DNA of 64,000 bases from Pseudomonas sp. ISL-84 (GCA_018613035.1 JAGGRA010000068.1:1-64000); one strand, 5' to 3'; shown: positions 17,571 to 26,508, numbered from the stretch's first letter. Translations and numbers: made by a program. The notes: a model not told the origin generated them from the letters alone.

Positions 17571-19088
17571 TTACGAGTTGTTCTTTTTGTTTTTACAACG
17601 AGGACACCAAGTTCCTAGTTTAATGTTGTTAGGTTTTGCTTTCCATTTATGTCCTTCGCTACATTGCCATAATAAATGGGTTTGGCTATCTATGTATTCA
17701 TTTGAAAGACATTGCCCTCCCCTTGAAAGGGCGATTTTGTACATTTCCTCAATTGTTAGTTTCCTTTTTGCAGCTGCTTGTTTTTTTCGGCACTTTTCAC
17801 ACCAGTTACCACCTTTTATTCCACTTGGAGACGCAAACCATCTATGCCCTTTACTACATTCCCATTCCAAATGCTCTTTACTGTTTATATAAGTTGTTGA
17901 TAAACACTTACCGCCATGTTCTTTAGCTATTTGATACATTTCTTCTAATGATAATGGATGGCTACCGTTACAAACGGAACACCATTGACCGCTCTTTATA
18001 TCGTTTGGTCTTGCATCCCACTCGTGACCATGCTGGCACAGCCAAGTAAGTTTTGTTTTATTATTATGATAATGGTTAGACAACAGTTTACCGTCCTTGT
18101 TGATAGCAAGTTCTCTTAACGCATCAAGTTTAGCAGAACTTCTGTAGTGTGGATCCATATTAATATTTTCAGGTTGTGTAATAACTTTTACTTTATAGCT
18201 AATTAATTTTGCATGTATAAAATGTATCAGTTCGCTATCAGTGGTAATGGTATATGGTATGATGATAAGGTTGATTCCCTTTTCATTACAAAGGTTTTGT
18301 TTATGAACATCAGTCTCCTTACGACGCATAAATTCTTCCTGGGAACGGTGAAAAAACTCTACAAACTCATAATGTTGGATACCATTATACTCAAACGCCG
18401 TGTTAATATTACTGTTATATCCATCTAATTCAAGTCCATCTAATTCCCGCTTGTTCGGCTTGAAAAAAAGACCAGTTAGATTTTCGATTATATAGCGGCA
18501 TTTATTTTCTGTTAAATTAAAACGGCAAGAGCGACACCAATGTCCGTTCTTAACGGAGTTAGGTTTGCTCTCAAATATATGTCCATTTGCACATTGCCAG
18601 ATTAGGGCTGTATGAGCATCTGTATATACGGCTGAAAGACATATCCCACCCCTTGATTTTGCCAACTCTTGCATTTCCTCGATTGTATTCCTTTTGTTTT
18701 CTCCCCTCTTTTTTACGGAACATACAGTACAGAATCCATTGTTTTTAATCGCACTCATTATTCCTGAGTAAGAAGCGTTAAATTCATGTCCTTTATCACA
18801 TTTCCATTTCAAAGGTGAATGATTATTCAAATAGGTTTCTGAAAGACAAATAGCGTTATATTTTTCGGCAAGTTGGTTCATTTCTTTTATGGTTTTCTTT
18901 TTACTTCCTGCACAAACTTTACACCATGTTCCATACTTTACTTTGGCCGGTATAGCAAACCATTTATGTCCGTTTCCACACTCCCACTCAACAGGTGTCT
19001 GGCTATTTATGTATTCAGTAGATAGGCACTTTCCGCCCCTTGATATTGCTAGTTCTTTTAGTGTATCAATAGTAATATTTGGACTCAT
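17571..19088 (-). CDS. Six-zinc-motif protein with central nuclease-like domain
   Basis: A 505-residue protein with six repeats of about 55-60 residues, three before and three after a central domain. Each repeat reads like LxELAxxRGGxCLS...Y, then W.C..GH.W...P..I..G.WC..C, a treble-clef/zinc-ribbon pattern. The middle (about 195-280) contains LDGLELDGYN and AFEYNGIQHYE, resembling Vsr/PD-(D/E)XK-like nucleases, and FHRSQEEFMRRKETDVHKQN. The likely activity is DNA binding with endonuclease cleavage; homing or defence roles are both possible. Start ATG 19088 follows AGGGGAAATAA. It stands alone, without a methyltransferase. Confidence 0.75.
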   Translation of the reverse strand: MSPNITIDTLKELAISRGGKCLSTEYINSQTPVEWECGNGHKWFAIPAKVKYGTWCKVCAGSKKKTIKEMNQLAEKYNAICLSETYLNNHSPLKWKCDKGHEFNASYSGIMSAIKNNGFCTVCSVKKRGENKRNTIEEMQELAKSRGGICLSAVYTDAHTALIWQCANGHIFESKPNSVKNGHWCRSCRFNLTENKCRYIIENLTGLFFKPNKRELDGLELDGYNSNINTAFEYNGIQHYEFVEFFHRSQEEFMRRKETDVHKQNLCNEKGINLIIIPYTITTDSELIHFIHAKLISYKVKVITQPENINMDPHYRSSAKLDALRELAINKDGKLLSNHYHNNKTKLTWLCQHGHEWDARPNDIKSGQWCSVCNGSHPLSLEEMYQIAKEHGGKCLSTTYINSKEHLEWECSKGHRWFASPSGIKGGNWCEKCRKKQAAAKRKLTIEEMYKIALSRGGQCLSNEYIDSQTHLLWQCSEGHKWKAKPNNIKLGTWCPRCKNKKNNS

Positions 19089-19794
19089 TTATTTCCCCTA
19101 TTACTAAGACTTTAGCATTATTATAACCCAGCTTTATGTACACTGGTAAATAGAAGAAGATTGATTTAATTAATGAATTATAGAGTTTTATTTTCTTCAA
19201 TGAACTTTTCCACAATCTGGCACCATTTCGGAATAAAAAATCCTGAATATCTACAGGACTTTTGATCAAACTTTAGTTAAAATCCAAAGCAACCCTTTAT
19301 TTTTTTTGACCATGTTTTTCGCTTATTGATATTTCCGAACCAGAAGAATGGCAGCTTTTATACTTCCCTATCACCTAAAGAGATTATACACTTATCAGCT
19401 GGGCACTTTAGTAAATGAAACTCTCTCTTTCTTATTTGTTTTTTTATAAAAGCCCTGTGAAAAAACCCTATCTTTTCCTTTGAACATCAACATTCTTGTC
19501 TTATACCCTAATAGCCCCACACCAAAGCATAACATTAATATATATGTTAATATGCATTATGATATATATGTGTTCTTTAATTTTACTAACGATTTAAATT
19601 ATAATAAATATGTCAAATATATATTATCTTTTTCATTTGTTTATTTTCCCTAAATAATAAACGGTTTAGGTGTGTTTCTATCATTTTTATTAGTTATTAT
19701 TAAACTCTCTAACAAAGCTTTCTATTTTTAAAATTTCGACTTCTTATAACAGCTTAATAGAACATATAATGAAACTAATAAGGGGTGAAAAAAT
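19089..19794. other. AT-rich intergenic region
   Basis: Seven hundred bases without a credible frame. It includes TATATATGTTAATATGCATT runs near 19535-19570. It must contain the divergent promoters of the nuclease and the ParB-like gene. Confidence 0.4.
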
Positions 19795-20058
19795 ATGAAA
19801 TCAGATGGAACAGAAGAATTTATTCTACTAGATAAGATTATTGTTTCAGAAGAGTTTTTAAATACAACTCCAAGTGTTGATAAAATACAGAAAGTTATCA
19901 ATTATGTTAAACGCACAGGTGTCTTAGATGAACCCATTACGATTAACAGGAATACAATGATCCTTACCGACGGCTACACACGCTATATTTCAGCTCTTAA
20001 GCTGGGAATAGATCTTGTCCCTATTGTTTATGAAAATGAGCTTTTACATAATAAATAA
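19795..20058 (+). CDS. ParB/sulfiredoxin-fold domain protein
   Basis: An 87-residue single-domain protein with the ParB/Srx core: LLDKIIVSEEFLNTTPS, then TGVLDEPITINR, and ILTDGYTRYISALKLGIDLV, the motif-2 region (xxDGxxRxxAxxxLG). ParB-like domains bind nucleotide (CTP or ATP); here the HTH and dimerisation parts of a partition ParB are absent, and there is no neighbouring ParA. AAGGGGTGAAAAAAT precedes the ATG. It could be a stand-alone regulator, a nuclease relative or a toxin-like enzyme; partition is unlikely. Confidence 0.7.
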   Translation: MKSDGTEEFILLDKIIVSEEFLNTTPSVDKIQKVINYVKRTGVLDEPITINRNTMILTDGYTRYISALKLGIDLVPIVYENELLHNK

Positions 20059-20570
20059 ACAGCTAAGGGACTTTCTAAGCAGGTTTTATCCATAAAAAAA
20101 CCGCATGTCTGCGGTAATTGTGAGCGGTTCATGCCTTGCAGTATATGCCCTCAAACAAATAAGAGTGCGAGCAAGGGCTAAAAACTTTTAAGGCCTGAAG
20201 GAAGGAACTGACGCCGCCCTTACTCTGTTAGTTACAATTTCCAATATTTACAAAAACATTCATTTATGACACAAGGTGTACCTTTAACTTAATAAATATA
20301 TACTAATTCACAATTCGATAATTAATAAAAAACCCGAGAGACTTTAAGGGAGTGGGAAATGGGAATATAAAAAAGTCCTATACTCCGATGAGTATGGGAG
20401 AGTAGAGAAATTTGACATTCTTCACCTTGAAAAAGAACAAACTTCACATACTCGTGCGTGATTTAAAACAGCAGAGGTGAAATCGAGAAGTTATTAATGC
20501 GAAACCCGCAATTAAGCTAAGGAACAATTCGAAGGTCAAACAGACACATTATGCACAACAACTAAGAGTT
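20059..20570. other. Intergenic region with small hairpin
   Basis: Hairpin ACCGCA / TGCGGT at about 20099-20114 lies 40 bp after the ParB-like gene, preceded by an A-run. The remainder to 20570 holds no recognised gene. Confidence 0.45.
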
Positions 20571-21093
20571 TTATTTTGGCATTGGTGGATCAAATATAAT
20601 AAACAGTATAGTGACATTTAATGCAGCAAATACCCAAGTAACCCACGGCTTCCATTTATGAATAGCCAGTAAAGAAAATGTCACCAAGTTAAAAATAAAT
20701 GACCAGGAAAGATTCCATCCATGATTATGGATAATACTATTGTTTAAATAAGCAATTAATTCGATGGCTTGGAAAATGAGGGCCCACAATAATCCAACCT
20801 AGTTTATTTAATTTTGATTTAGGAAATCTTCCTAAGAAAACAACAATGACAGAAGGGTAAATTAAAAATGCTGTTGCGGTAGCAATGATCGGATGGGTAG
20901 GAAGAATATAGTGGTCAATCCAAATTGGGCGAAATTCCCAAACCCTAATATTCTGAAGCAAGGAAGCATAAAGAAGGTCTCCTATTATCCAAAATAATAA
21001 TGTGGGTTAATATTCATTCCACCGCTCCCACTCGCCATAAATTAAACTGATAATGATAAAAAATATAACAAATGATGTTTGCAAGATGTTCAC
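20571..21093 (-). pseudogene. Broken CBO0543-family membrane protein gene
   Basis: Pieces in successive frames form one membrane protein. A GTG at 21093 begins NILQTSFVIFFIIISLIYGE and runs into an in-frame TAA after WNEY. The frame resumes with WIIGDLLYASLLQ, VWEFRPIWIDHYILPTHP, then LGRFPKSKLNKLGWIIV. Near 20785 the frame shifts by one or two bases and continues as WALIFQAIELIAYLNNSI to HKWKPWVTWVFA. The sequence matches CBO0543-type integral membrane proteins of Bacillaceae (function unknown). With one stop and one shift it is inactive. Confidence 0.8.
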
Positions 21094-21339
21094 CCTCACA
21101 CAAACCGAATTCTTCAACTTAATATGCACATCTTTTCAATTTCTTAGCTAACATGTACTTAAATTTAACAGTTCAAAGATATACGGCAATTAAAAATCCT
21201 TTCTAAGAAAGCGTTTAACTCGCATATATTTACATTGCGCACGTATTTTCTCGTTTCGTTCACAAGAGCCTTACCTCTAACTTTGCTGAAATAAAAGAGT
21301 ATAGGTAACTCTTTATTTTTTTTTTGCTTTATCAGGGTA

Positions 21340-21400
21340 GAACACTGATGAAGCTTGGCTAGCTGGGGTTCAATGCCTTAGCTAGCCGAATCTTCATGAT
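21340..21400 (+). other. Stem-loop with T-loop-like apex beyond the JAB terminator
   Basis: GGCTAGCT / AGCTAGCC closes a hairpin within an outer GATGAAG / CTTCAT stem, with apex GGGG-TTCAATG-CC. TTCAATG matches the T-loop consensus UUCRANN. It is preserved in copy 2 (31150-31210). Confidence 0.6.
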
Positions 21401-21431
21401 AAAAAAAAGAAGAAGAGGTTGCCCCCTTCTT
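21401..21431 (-). terminator. Terminator of JAB gene copy 1
   Basis: On the minus strand AAGAAGGGG-GCAA-CCTCTTCTT forms a 9-bp stem with a GNRA tetraloop, followed by about eight T. It lies just past the stop at 21439. Confidence 0.85.
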
Positions 21432-21438
21432 TCTGGCC

Positions 21439-21882
21439 TTAAATGTTTCCTTTTTCTTTCATGCTGTAATAGTCCTCTTTGTCGTTAACGATAACATGAT
21501 CCAGTACCTCGATTCCTAAGATGCTGCCGCACTCTGCCAGCCGCTTCGTAACCGCTATATCTTCTCTGGATGGGTGAACGTCTCCTGATGGATGCTGGTG
21601 GCTGACAATAATGGATGCACAGTTATTCAGGATGGCAGACTTGAATACTTCTCTCGGTGACACGATACTGGCGCTCAGGCTCCCAACATGACAGCGATGA
21701 ACAGCTACAATGCGATTTTTCGTGTTGAGGCACATGACGAAGAATACCTCACGATCTTCATCCCCAATAAACTTCGCTGCAGCTTTCGCTCCATCTTCCG
21801 GGCTGCGTACGATGTACTGTTCGCCGCCTTCCACCTCTTGAATGATTTGCTTAATCCGCTGGATTTCGTATACTTTTTCCAT
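21439..21882 (-). CDS. JAB/RadC-domain protein, copy 1
   Basis: A 147-residue protein (start ATG at 21882, preceded by AAAGGAAG; a GTG three codons earlier is too close to that site). It is a RadC-type JAB/JAMM domain without the N-terminal helix-hairpin-helix of chromosomal RadC. The zinc motif is visible as VSHQHPSGDVHPSREDIAVT (HxHPSGD...D), with VGSLSASIVSPREVFKSA before it. Short RadC proteins are common on plasmids and prophages, where they are often near antirestriction genes; the biochemical role is unsettled. A long folded non-coding stretch precedes it. Confidence 0.85.
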   Translation of the reverse strand: MEKVYEIQRIKQIIQEVEGGEQYIVRSPEDGAKAAAKFIGDEDREVFFVMCLNTKNRIVAVHRCHVGSLSASIVSPREVFKSAILNNCASIIVSHQHPSGDVHPSREDIAVTKRLAECGSILGIEVLDHVIVNDKEDYYSMKEKGNI

Positions 21883-22480
21883 ATTTAACACTTCCTTTCT
21901 TTGTTTGACAAGGAAGCAATGATGGGCGCAAACCGTGTGAAGGGTTCGCTTACGCAGAAGCGAACTCGCCAGCCAGGCATAGACAGCAGGCCGGACCTTT
22001 GCCTGCTGCCGTTCAAAATCGAGTGAAGCCCAATGACTTAGGGGAAGTTAAAAAGCGTATTGGGCTTTTTTATCTGCCCCTTAGCCTAACTTGGCTTGGC
22101 CGATTTTGTTTGCCTGGCGCTAGCCCTTCACTCGGTCATAAGCCCACTCATTATAATGGGGAGAACAAAGAAAGAGTCTTTCCGTCCGGGCGAGGCGGTC
22201 GTTCAGGCCGTTAGGCTTGAGACCGTCTCTTGGCCAAGGGTTCGATGCCCGCCGGCCATGAAACACTTGGTCCGGGCGCCCCCGGGGCGAGAAAAGCCCG
22301 AAGGGGTTAGCAACGGCTGGCAGCTGCCGGCTCGATGCCGGAAGCAGCCAAAGGAAAAGCTCCATCCGTTCCAGCTGCCTGCAGCTTAACGAGATGGAGC
22401 TTGCCGAGTCATGTGAGGCTAGGGATCGGTCGGCTTTTTGGGGGTTCGATGCCCCCCAAAGCCGAATTCTTAAGAATTAG
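21883..22480. ncRNA. Structured leader/non-coding element, copy 1
   Basis: A GC-richer 600-bp stretch dense with stem-loops: GTTCGCTT/AAGCGAAC (21944-21965), CAGCAGGC/GCCTGCTG (21984-22008), AAGCCCAAT/ATTGGGCTT (22026-22067), AAGCTCCATC/GATGGAGCTT (around 22359-22401). Three hairpins have T-loop-like apices: TTCGATG at 22241, CTCGATG at 22331 and TTCGATG at 22445. It is conserved in copy 2 and partly in copy 3, with no long reading frame conserved. It could be an ncRNA, a single-strand promoter for the JAB gene, or a transfer/replication site. Short frames over it look like artefacts. Confidence 0.55.
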
Positions 22481-22582
22481 AGAGCTCTTTTTATTAACTT
22501 ATAATACCGTTCATCATAATAAGTCAAGAAGCAAAAAATAGGATGAGGGTTCACTTCTCTACCTCTTCCATAAAATTTTATC

Positions 22583-23413
22583 TTAACGTATTTTCAGGTT
22601 ACTTTCTTTGATTACTGCAGTTGGATTCAAATCATTAACCAGGCTTTTAACGATTTGTTTTTGGGCATCGTTAGCCCTTGGACCAATTAAGATTTCCATA
22701 TCATTCAAGGCCTGTTCATCAAAATCAAGATCAAAAAAATCCTTCTTTAGCTTTTCTGTTTCTAAACGATCAATCAATCTGACCTGATCTTCGTATGATT
22801 TTGCTGATTCTAAGTCGTTCATTGTCCAAGGTACTATAAAAAACCTATATCGGTACTCTTTTTGAAACTCCCATTGTATATTATTATATATACCAATGCC
22901 TTCAAGGTTTATGCTTTTTCCCCAACTTGTTTTTTTTACGCCATTTTCTAGTTTGGCTTCTGGTTTTATCACCGTTAATACTTTTCGGTTTAACTTATCC
23001 GGTGTATTGTACTTGATAAAGACCCGCCAAATAAGGTAGATTTAGCGAACAACCGTGAACCGAAAGTTTTTCATTGGTTAGTGATGGATGTGTTATATAA
23101 CTTTCTTTAATATACTTCTATCTGGATCAATTTTTACAGTTTTAAATGGACCGGTTGGTACTCTAATCCTTACGCCAGTCATATTTGGTGTATATAGATT
23201 CCACAATGGAATTGATTCCTCTGTTTCATTTGTCCAACAACTGACAAAACAGAACCTTCCAAGATCTCCATAATCCTCCGTTCTCCGTTCCTCAATATCG
23301 TCCACTCTTGATAGACTACTGAAACGAATCGTTTTATTTTTCAAGATTAAAGCGAGAGTTTCAATACTCGTATAATGATAAAGATATGATAATTCTTCCA
23401 ACTGCTTATTCAC
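22583..23413 (-). pseudogene. Broken DUF2971 gene
   Basis: The 5' part (23413 to 23093) reads YLYHYTSIETLALILKNKTI and SLSRVDDIEERRTEDYG, the signature of DUF2971 proteins. It stops after KKVI. The 3' part (from about 23010 to 22583) resumes with FIKYNTPDKLNRKVLTVIKP and WEFQKEYRYRFFIVPW. Between them, about 80 bp hold several stops. One gene has been disrupted by a small deletion or shifts. DUF2971 proteins are common near mobile elements; function unknown. Confidence 0.75.
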
Positions 23414-23615
23414 CTCAATTTATTTAATAAGCAAACAGGATCCAGGATTGATTCTATTTAGGAAGATTCCTTAGATAGACTTAGCTATTATCCAATGAGA
23501 TCATTTATAATATTAAGGGTTTATCTAGTATAGGTAACGTAATTCCTTTAAAAATGCATAGTATTATATGCACGAACCTTCCATATGCTATATAAAACAA
23601 AAAGCAGGTGATACA

Positions 23616-24110
23616 TTGAAAAGAAAGTGGATTGTTGTATTTCTTATCTGTGTAATCGGTTTCTTAGCAGTATCTCACCTTAGTACAAATGCTTTAAATA
23701 GCTCCGCTGATGCAATGCCTGAATTCACGTATTCAAGCAAAGAGAAAAATCAAGCTTTTGGTTATTTTATGCTCGATCTATACCATTCCGAAATTATGCA
23801 CGCAATGAAAGATTACTACAAAGATGACAAAATTTCTGGGTATAGAACGCCTAATCCTCCTCACTATGATATGGTTTCCATAAAACCATTTGAAAAAGGC
23901 GTTCAATACAAAGGTTTCGAAAAAAAATATACTTATCTTTTGAAAATCAAATTATTGCCTAGTTACAATAATGGTAAAATTTTAGGGTTAGACACTCTTT
24001 ATTTTGCTGTAGCACCTTACCGTCAGACAATGAAAAATCTACCTAACGAATCTCCTGCTGCTGAGTTAGTTAAATACGAACACAGCAAGCCTCCTAAAAA
24101 GACCCACTGA
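23616..24110 (+). CDS. DUF3888-like secreted protein
   Basis: About 164 residues from the TTG at 23616 (LKRKWIVVFLICVIGFLAVS), giving a normal signal peptide with cleavage near NALNSSA; AGGTGA precedes the TTG. An ATG at 23568 would bury the signal sequence behind 16 extra residues. The mature part (FMLDLYHSEIMHAMKDYY ... YTYLLKIKLLPSY ... GLDTLYFAV) follows the DUF3888 pattern of small exported Bacillus proteins with unknown function. Terminator at 24116. Confidence 0.65.
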   Translation: MKRKWIVVFLICVIGFLAVSHLSTNALNSSADAMPEFTYSSKEKNQAFGYFMLDLYHSEIMHAMKDYYKDDKISGYRTPNPPHYDMVSIKPFEKGVQYKGFEKKYTYLLKIKLLPSYNNGKILGLDTLYFAVAPYRQTMKNLPNESPAAELVKYEHSKPPKKTH

Positions 24111-24115
24111 CGGTA

Positions 24116-24141
24116 AAAGAACACCTAATGTGTTCTTTTTT
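24116..24141 (+). terminator. Terminator after DUF3888-like gene
   Basis: AAAGAACAC-CTAAT-GTGTTCTTT stem followed by T6, immediately after the stop codon. Confidence 0.9.
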
Positions 24142-24186
24142 GTGTTTAATTGAACATATTGTGTCAAATGTATATTTGTATTTACT

Positions 24187-24470
24187 TTGTTCATACTAAA
24201 GGAGCAGGGTAAGGGTATTATATCTCCATCCAATTTGAAAAAGTTCAGCCCTTGCTCTTGCCTTTTCCGTCCGGGCGGGATGACCCGGGGTGAACAGATC
24301 CCGAAGGGAACAGCACCGGCTAGCAGCTGCCAAGAGAAAAGCTCCACCCGTTCCAGATGCTCTGCAGCTTAACGAGATGGAGCTTACCGATTCATACAAA
24401 GCAAGGGTTCGGGCGACTTTTAAGGGTTCGATTCTCCTAAAAACCGAACTCTTGAAAACTAGACATCCAT
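24187..24470. repeat. Structured non-coding element, partial copy 3
   Basis: Starting near CCGTCCGGGCGGGATG, it aligns with copies 1 and 2 but with internal deletions. It keeps AAAGCTCCA...GATGGAGCTTA, the CTCTGCAGCTTAACGA core and one T-loop hairpin (TTCGATT at 24427). It has no adjoining JAB gene. Confidence 0.7.
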
Positions 24471-24911
24471 ACCGTCTGGGTAAAAGTTTCTACCAGGGAA
24501 TGACTCTTTTAATATAATATATACATATATATTAATCATAAGTTATATCTATATTTTGCACTCATTAACGATTATGTATTTATTTTATATTTTTATATTT
24601 TTATATTTTTAAAGCTCAATATCTATACTGGTCATAAAAGGTAAGATATCCAAATTATAAATAGACATATGCTTGTTAAAAACCTCTTACTATTACCTTT
24701 TCGGTACGTCTTTTTAGTCAACCACTGTTAGTCATCTAAAAATCTACCCTTGTCATCAAACAATTAGATGAATAATTATTTTAAAAATGAAGTTTAGAGT
24801 TTAATGACCCGGGGAAACTACAAATAAACAAGGACAATCCCTCTATCTTAACTGCAGTAAACATTCTCCATTTCTCTTGCCTTGTGAAGAATGCGGAAGG
24901 AGGAACGGTTT
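24471..24911. other. AT-rich intergenic region
   Basis: Contains runs of ATATTTTT (24580-24615). It should hold the promoter of the small zinc-ribbon gene at 24912. No other signal was found. Confidence 0.4.
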
Positions 24912-25079
24912 ATGTATCCATCGAATCCAAATGAATGCGTTTATTGTGGTGAACCGCTGACCAAATGGGAAAGCATTAGAAGCTATTGTTGGAATTGCAG
25001 TGAATCTACCTCCCCTGAAGCTTTTCATGAAGAAGTTGAAATTGAACCTTCAATTGTTAATGACCTCAATAATCAGTGA
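24912..25079 (+). CDS. Small zinc-ribbon protein
   Basis: A 55-residue protein starting at ATG 24912 (MYPSNPNECVYCGEPLTKWE), placed well after GGAAGGAGG. Two CxxC pairs (CVYC and CWNC, 17 residues apart) form a zinc ribbon; the tail is acidic (ESTSPEAFHEEVEIEPSIVN). Function unknown; probably a nucleic-acid or protein-binding adaptor. A terminator follows directly. Confidence 0.7.
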   Translation: MYPSNPNECVYCGEPLTKWESIRSYCWNCSESTSPEAFHEEVEIEPSIVNDLNNQ

Positions 25080-25080
25080 A

Positions 25081-25106
25081 TGCCGTACCCAGGTGCGGTA
25101 TTTTTT
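25081..25106 (+). terminator. Terminator after small zinc-ribbon gene
   Basis: GCCGTACC-CA-GGTGCGGT with two G-T wobbles, then T6, starting at the stop codon. Confidence 0.85.
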
Positions 25107-25169
25107 ATAGTGTCCTTTTGGCCGGGTTCTAATTTTAAAAAATAAAAACTACCTAACGTCCCAAGGTCT

Positions 25170-25450
25170 CTGACTCCAGAAAGATTTTACCCTTCTTGCC
25201 TTTGACGAAGGGTAAAATCTAGCATTCTGTACGCAGGTAAGGCATTAGCCTTCTCAATTTACTAACATTTATGGAGATCATCCCTTCTACCTCATGGCTT
25301 TCGGCCCGCTTTCTAACTGTCTACGCTTAAAGGCCAAAGTCACCTTTAGCCCTCCAAGACTCGCTACGAGCGAATGGCTAGTTCTTACTCGGCGAGAATC
25401 CTACCCGCTGTATAATACGACCTAGGCTCGGCAGCACGCCCGCCCCGTTA
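25170..25450 (-). ncRNA. Possible structured RNA, IS605/TnpB right-end-like
   Basis: GC-richer sequence with many pairings and no frame. On the minus strand it reads GCGGGTAGGATTCTCGCC, CTCGTAGCGAGTC, AAAGG...CCTTT, GCGGGCCGAAAGCCATGAGG. The phrase style resembles right-end/omega-RNA regions of IS200/IS605 TnpB elements, but no tnpB or tnpA remains beside it. A 13-bp perfect hairpin (GATTTTACCCTTC / GAAGGGTAAAATC) lies at about 25181-25219. Identity rests on memory of similar sequence, so it is low confidence. Confidence 0.3.
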
Positions 25451-25767
25451 CTTTAGTACATTACTTGACAATTTATTGCTAATTTTTGCATATAACGCGA
25501 ACTAAGTTATTCAAAAATATGGCTAAATCATAAAGAAAGAGCGCTATTCTTATTACAGAAAAGCGCCCGATTGTGGAGTAATCCCAAAGTATCTTGCTAC
25601 TTCCTTTGTTATTCACCGCTAGCTCACCCTCTGAGGCAACCAGACATGTGTTGACTAGTAATTCTCTCCGAAGTTTTAAAAAAGAAGTAGAGGTCAGGTC
25701 AATCTGATTTGTACGGGCATCCAGCTATTAACTTTATTTTGTCATTAAGTGAAAGTGAATCTCTAAA
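25451..25767. other. Intergenic region with dispersed repeat
   Basis: Holds TTACAGAAAAGCGCCCGATT at 25553-25572, related to copies near 8530 and 55910. No gene seen. Confidence 0.4.
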
Positions 25768-26067
25768 TTAGCATTTCAAACATTTTGATTTATTTTCTTT
25801 TATTGTCCAATTATATTCTTTGTATTCTATTTTAGAGCCGCAAATATTACATTTATTTGGCCAACCTTGCCTTCGCCAACCTGCGAGTGTCTTTAAATCT
25901 AAAGCATGACATATAGCTGTCCATTCAAAGTTATTTAAACCCAGTAAATCTTTGACTTCTCCTTCTATTTCACCAGAATGAAATTTATCAATAATATCTT
26001 CCATTAAATCGTATGCTTCATCTTCAGTCAGTGTACCATCTATTAACCCAGACAAAATATTAGTCAA
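25768..26067 (-). CDS. Candidate immunity protein for the Rhs-associated toxin
   Basis: A 99-residue protein starting at TTG 26067, with AGGAAGGAG 8 bases upstream; the start overlaps the stop of the toxin fragment, as is usual for toxin-immunity pairs. Residues 1-60 are helical and acidic (LIDGTLTEDEAYDLMEDIID), the end is a zinc ribbon (NKCNICGSKIEYKEY ... SKCLKC). It should bind the E3-like nuclease domain encoded just before it. The immunity family is not recognised, so the assignment rests on position. Confidence 0.6.
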   Translation of the reverse strand: MTNILSGLIDGTLTEDEAYDLMEDIIDKFHSGEIEGEVKDLLGLNNFEWTAICHALDLKTLAGWRRQGWPNKCNICGSKIEYKEYNWTIKENKSKCLKC

Positions 26068-26284
26068 ATTTTATACTCCTTCCTTTTACAGGACCCTTAT
26101 ACATCTTACCTGTTATAGGATCCATTGAGCGTAAGTACCTTCCTTTACTATCAAATACTACAATATCATTATGTGTATGATCCCACGAATAAAAACGTTG
26201 ACTTCTACTACTTCCATTCGTCTTTAACGATCTTCCTTTCACATTTTTAAACCCTTTCCAAATAGGGCTTTCTTGTTTTTTCAC
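26060..26284 (-). pseudogene. Colicin E3-like ribonuclease domain of an Rhs toxin
   Basis: A 74-residue C-terminal toxin domain: SQRFYSWDHTHNDIVVFDSK, then RYLRSMDPITGKMYKGPVKG. It parallels the 16S-rRNA-cleaving domain of colicin E3 (WDSQHGELE ... LGSFDPKTGNQLKGP). By that alignment the catalytic Asp and His are kept (DHTH), and a C-terminal Arg is present, but the catalytic Glu (E517 of E3) is Val (GTA). It is out of frame with the Rhs core before it: one missing A near 26333 restores GNPSFGSGTGKRAF. The GTG at 26284 is therefore not a native start. Confidence 0.7.
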
Positions 26285-26508
26285 ATTGAAGGCACGCTTT
26301 CCAGTTCCACTGCCAAAAGAAGGATTCCCACTAATCCCCCTGCAGTCTGTTCTCTTCGTGCTCTTGCCTGATTTCCATCCGGATCTACCATCATAACTGG
26401 ATTATTATTGGCGTAAATATAGCCGTTTTGAGTAATTGGCTCCTCCAAATTTCCTCTTAAAGGGTCTAGAGATAAAAATACAGCATCATCAGGATTATAG
26501 TATCGCGC
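26281..26508 (-). pseudogene. C-terminal end of an Rhs/YD-repeat core
   Basis: The residues ARYYNPDDAVFLSLDPLRGN, then GYIYANNNPVMMVDPDGN, are the Rhs-associated core that ends at the DPxG self-cleavage site before a toxin tip. All upstream Rhs repeats (normally more than 1000 residues) are gone; the similarity begins abruptly at about 26505. A frameshift soon after the core separates it from the toxin domain. Confidence 0.85.

Larger units (their letters stand above)
21179..22440. repeat. Long direct repeat, copy 1 (JAB gene plus structured element)
   Basis: About 1.26 kb closely matching 30966-32247, with similarity beginning at ATACGGCAATTAAAA and running through the JAB gene into its folded upstream region. 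Non-coding parts are conserved about as well as the gene. The right part recurs in a third, shortened copy near 24270-24460. Confidence 0.85.

Noticed and set aside
19795..20058. Partition ParB
   Set aside because: No ParA gene, no parS-like sites and no HTH; only the core fold is present.
22187..22460. tRNA genes suggested by GGTTCGATGCCC-type sequence
   Set aside because: T-arm-like hairpins are present, but no acceptor stem, anticodon arm or D arm could be drawn around them.
21999..22541. Several overlapping frames of 60-100 codons on both strands (for example 22096-22389)
   Set aside because: They lie in the stem-loop element, are rich in Arg/Pro/Gly from GC-rich stems and are not preserved as frames in copies 2 and 3.
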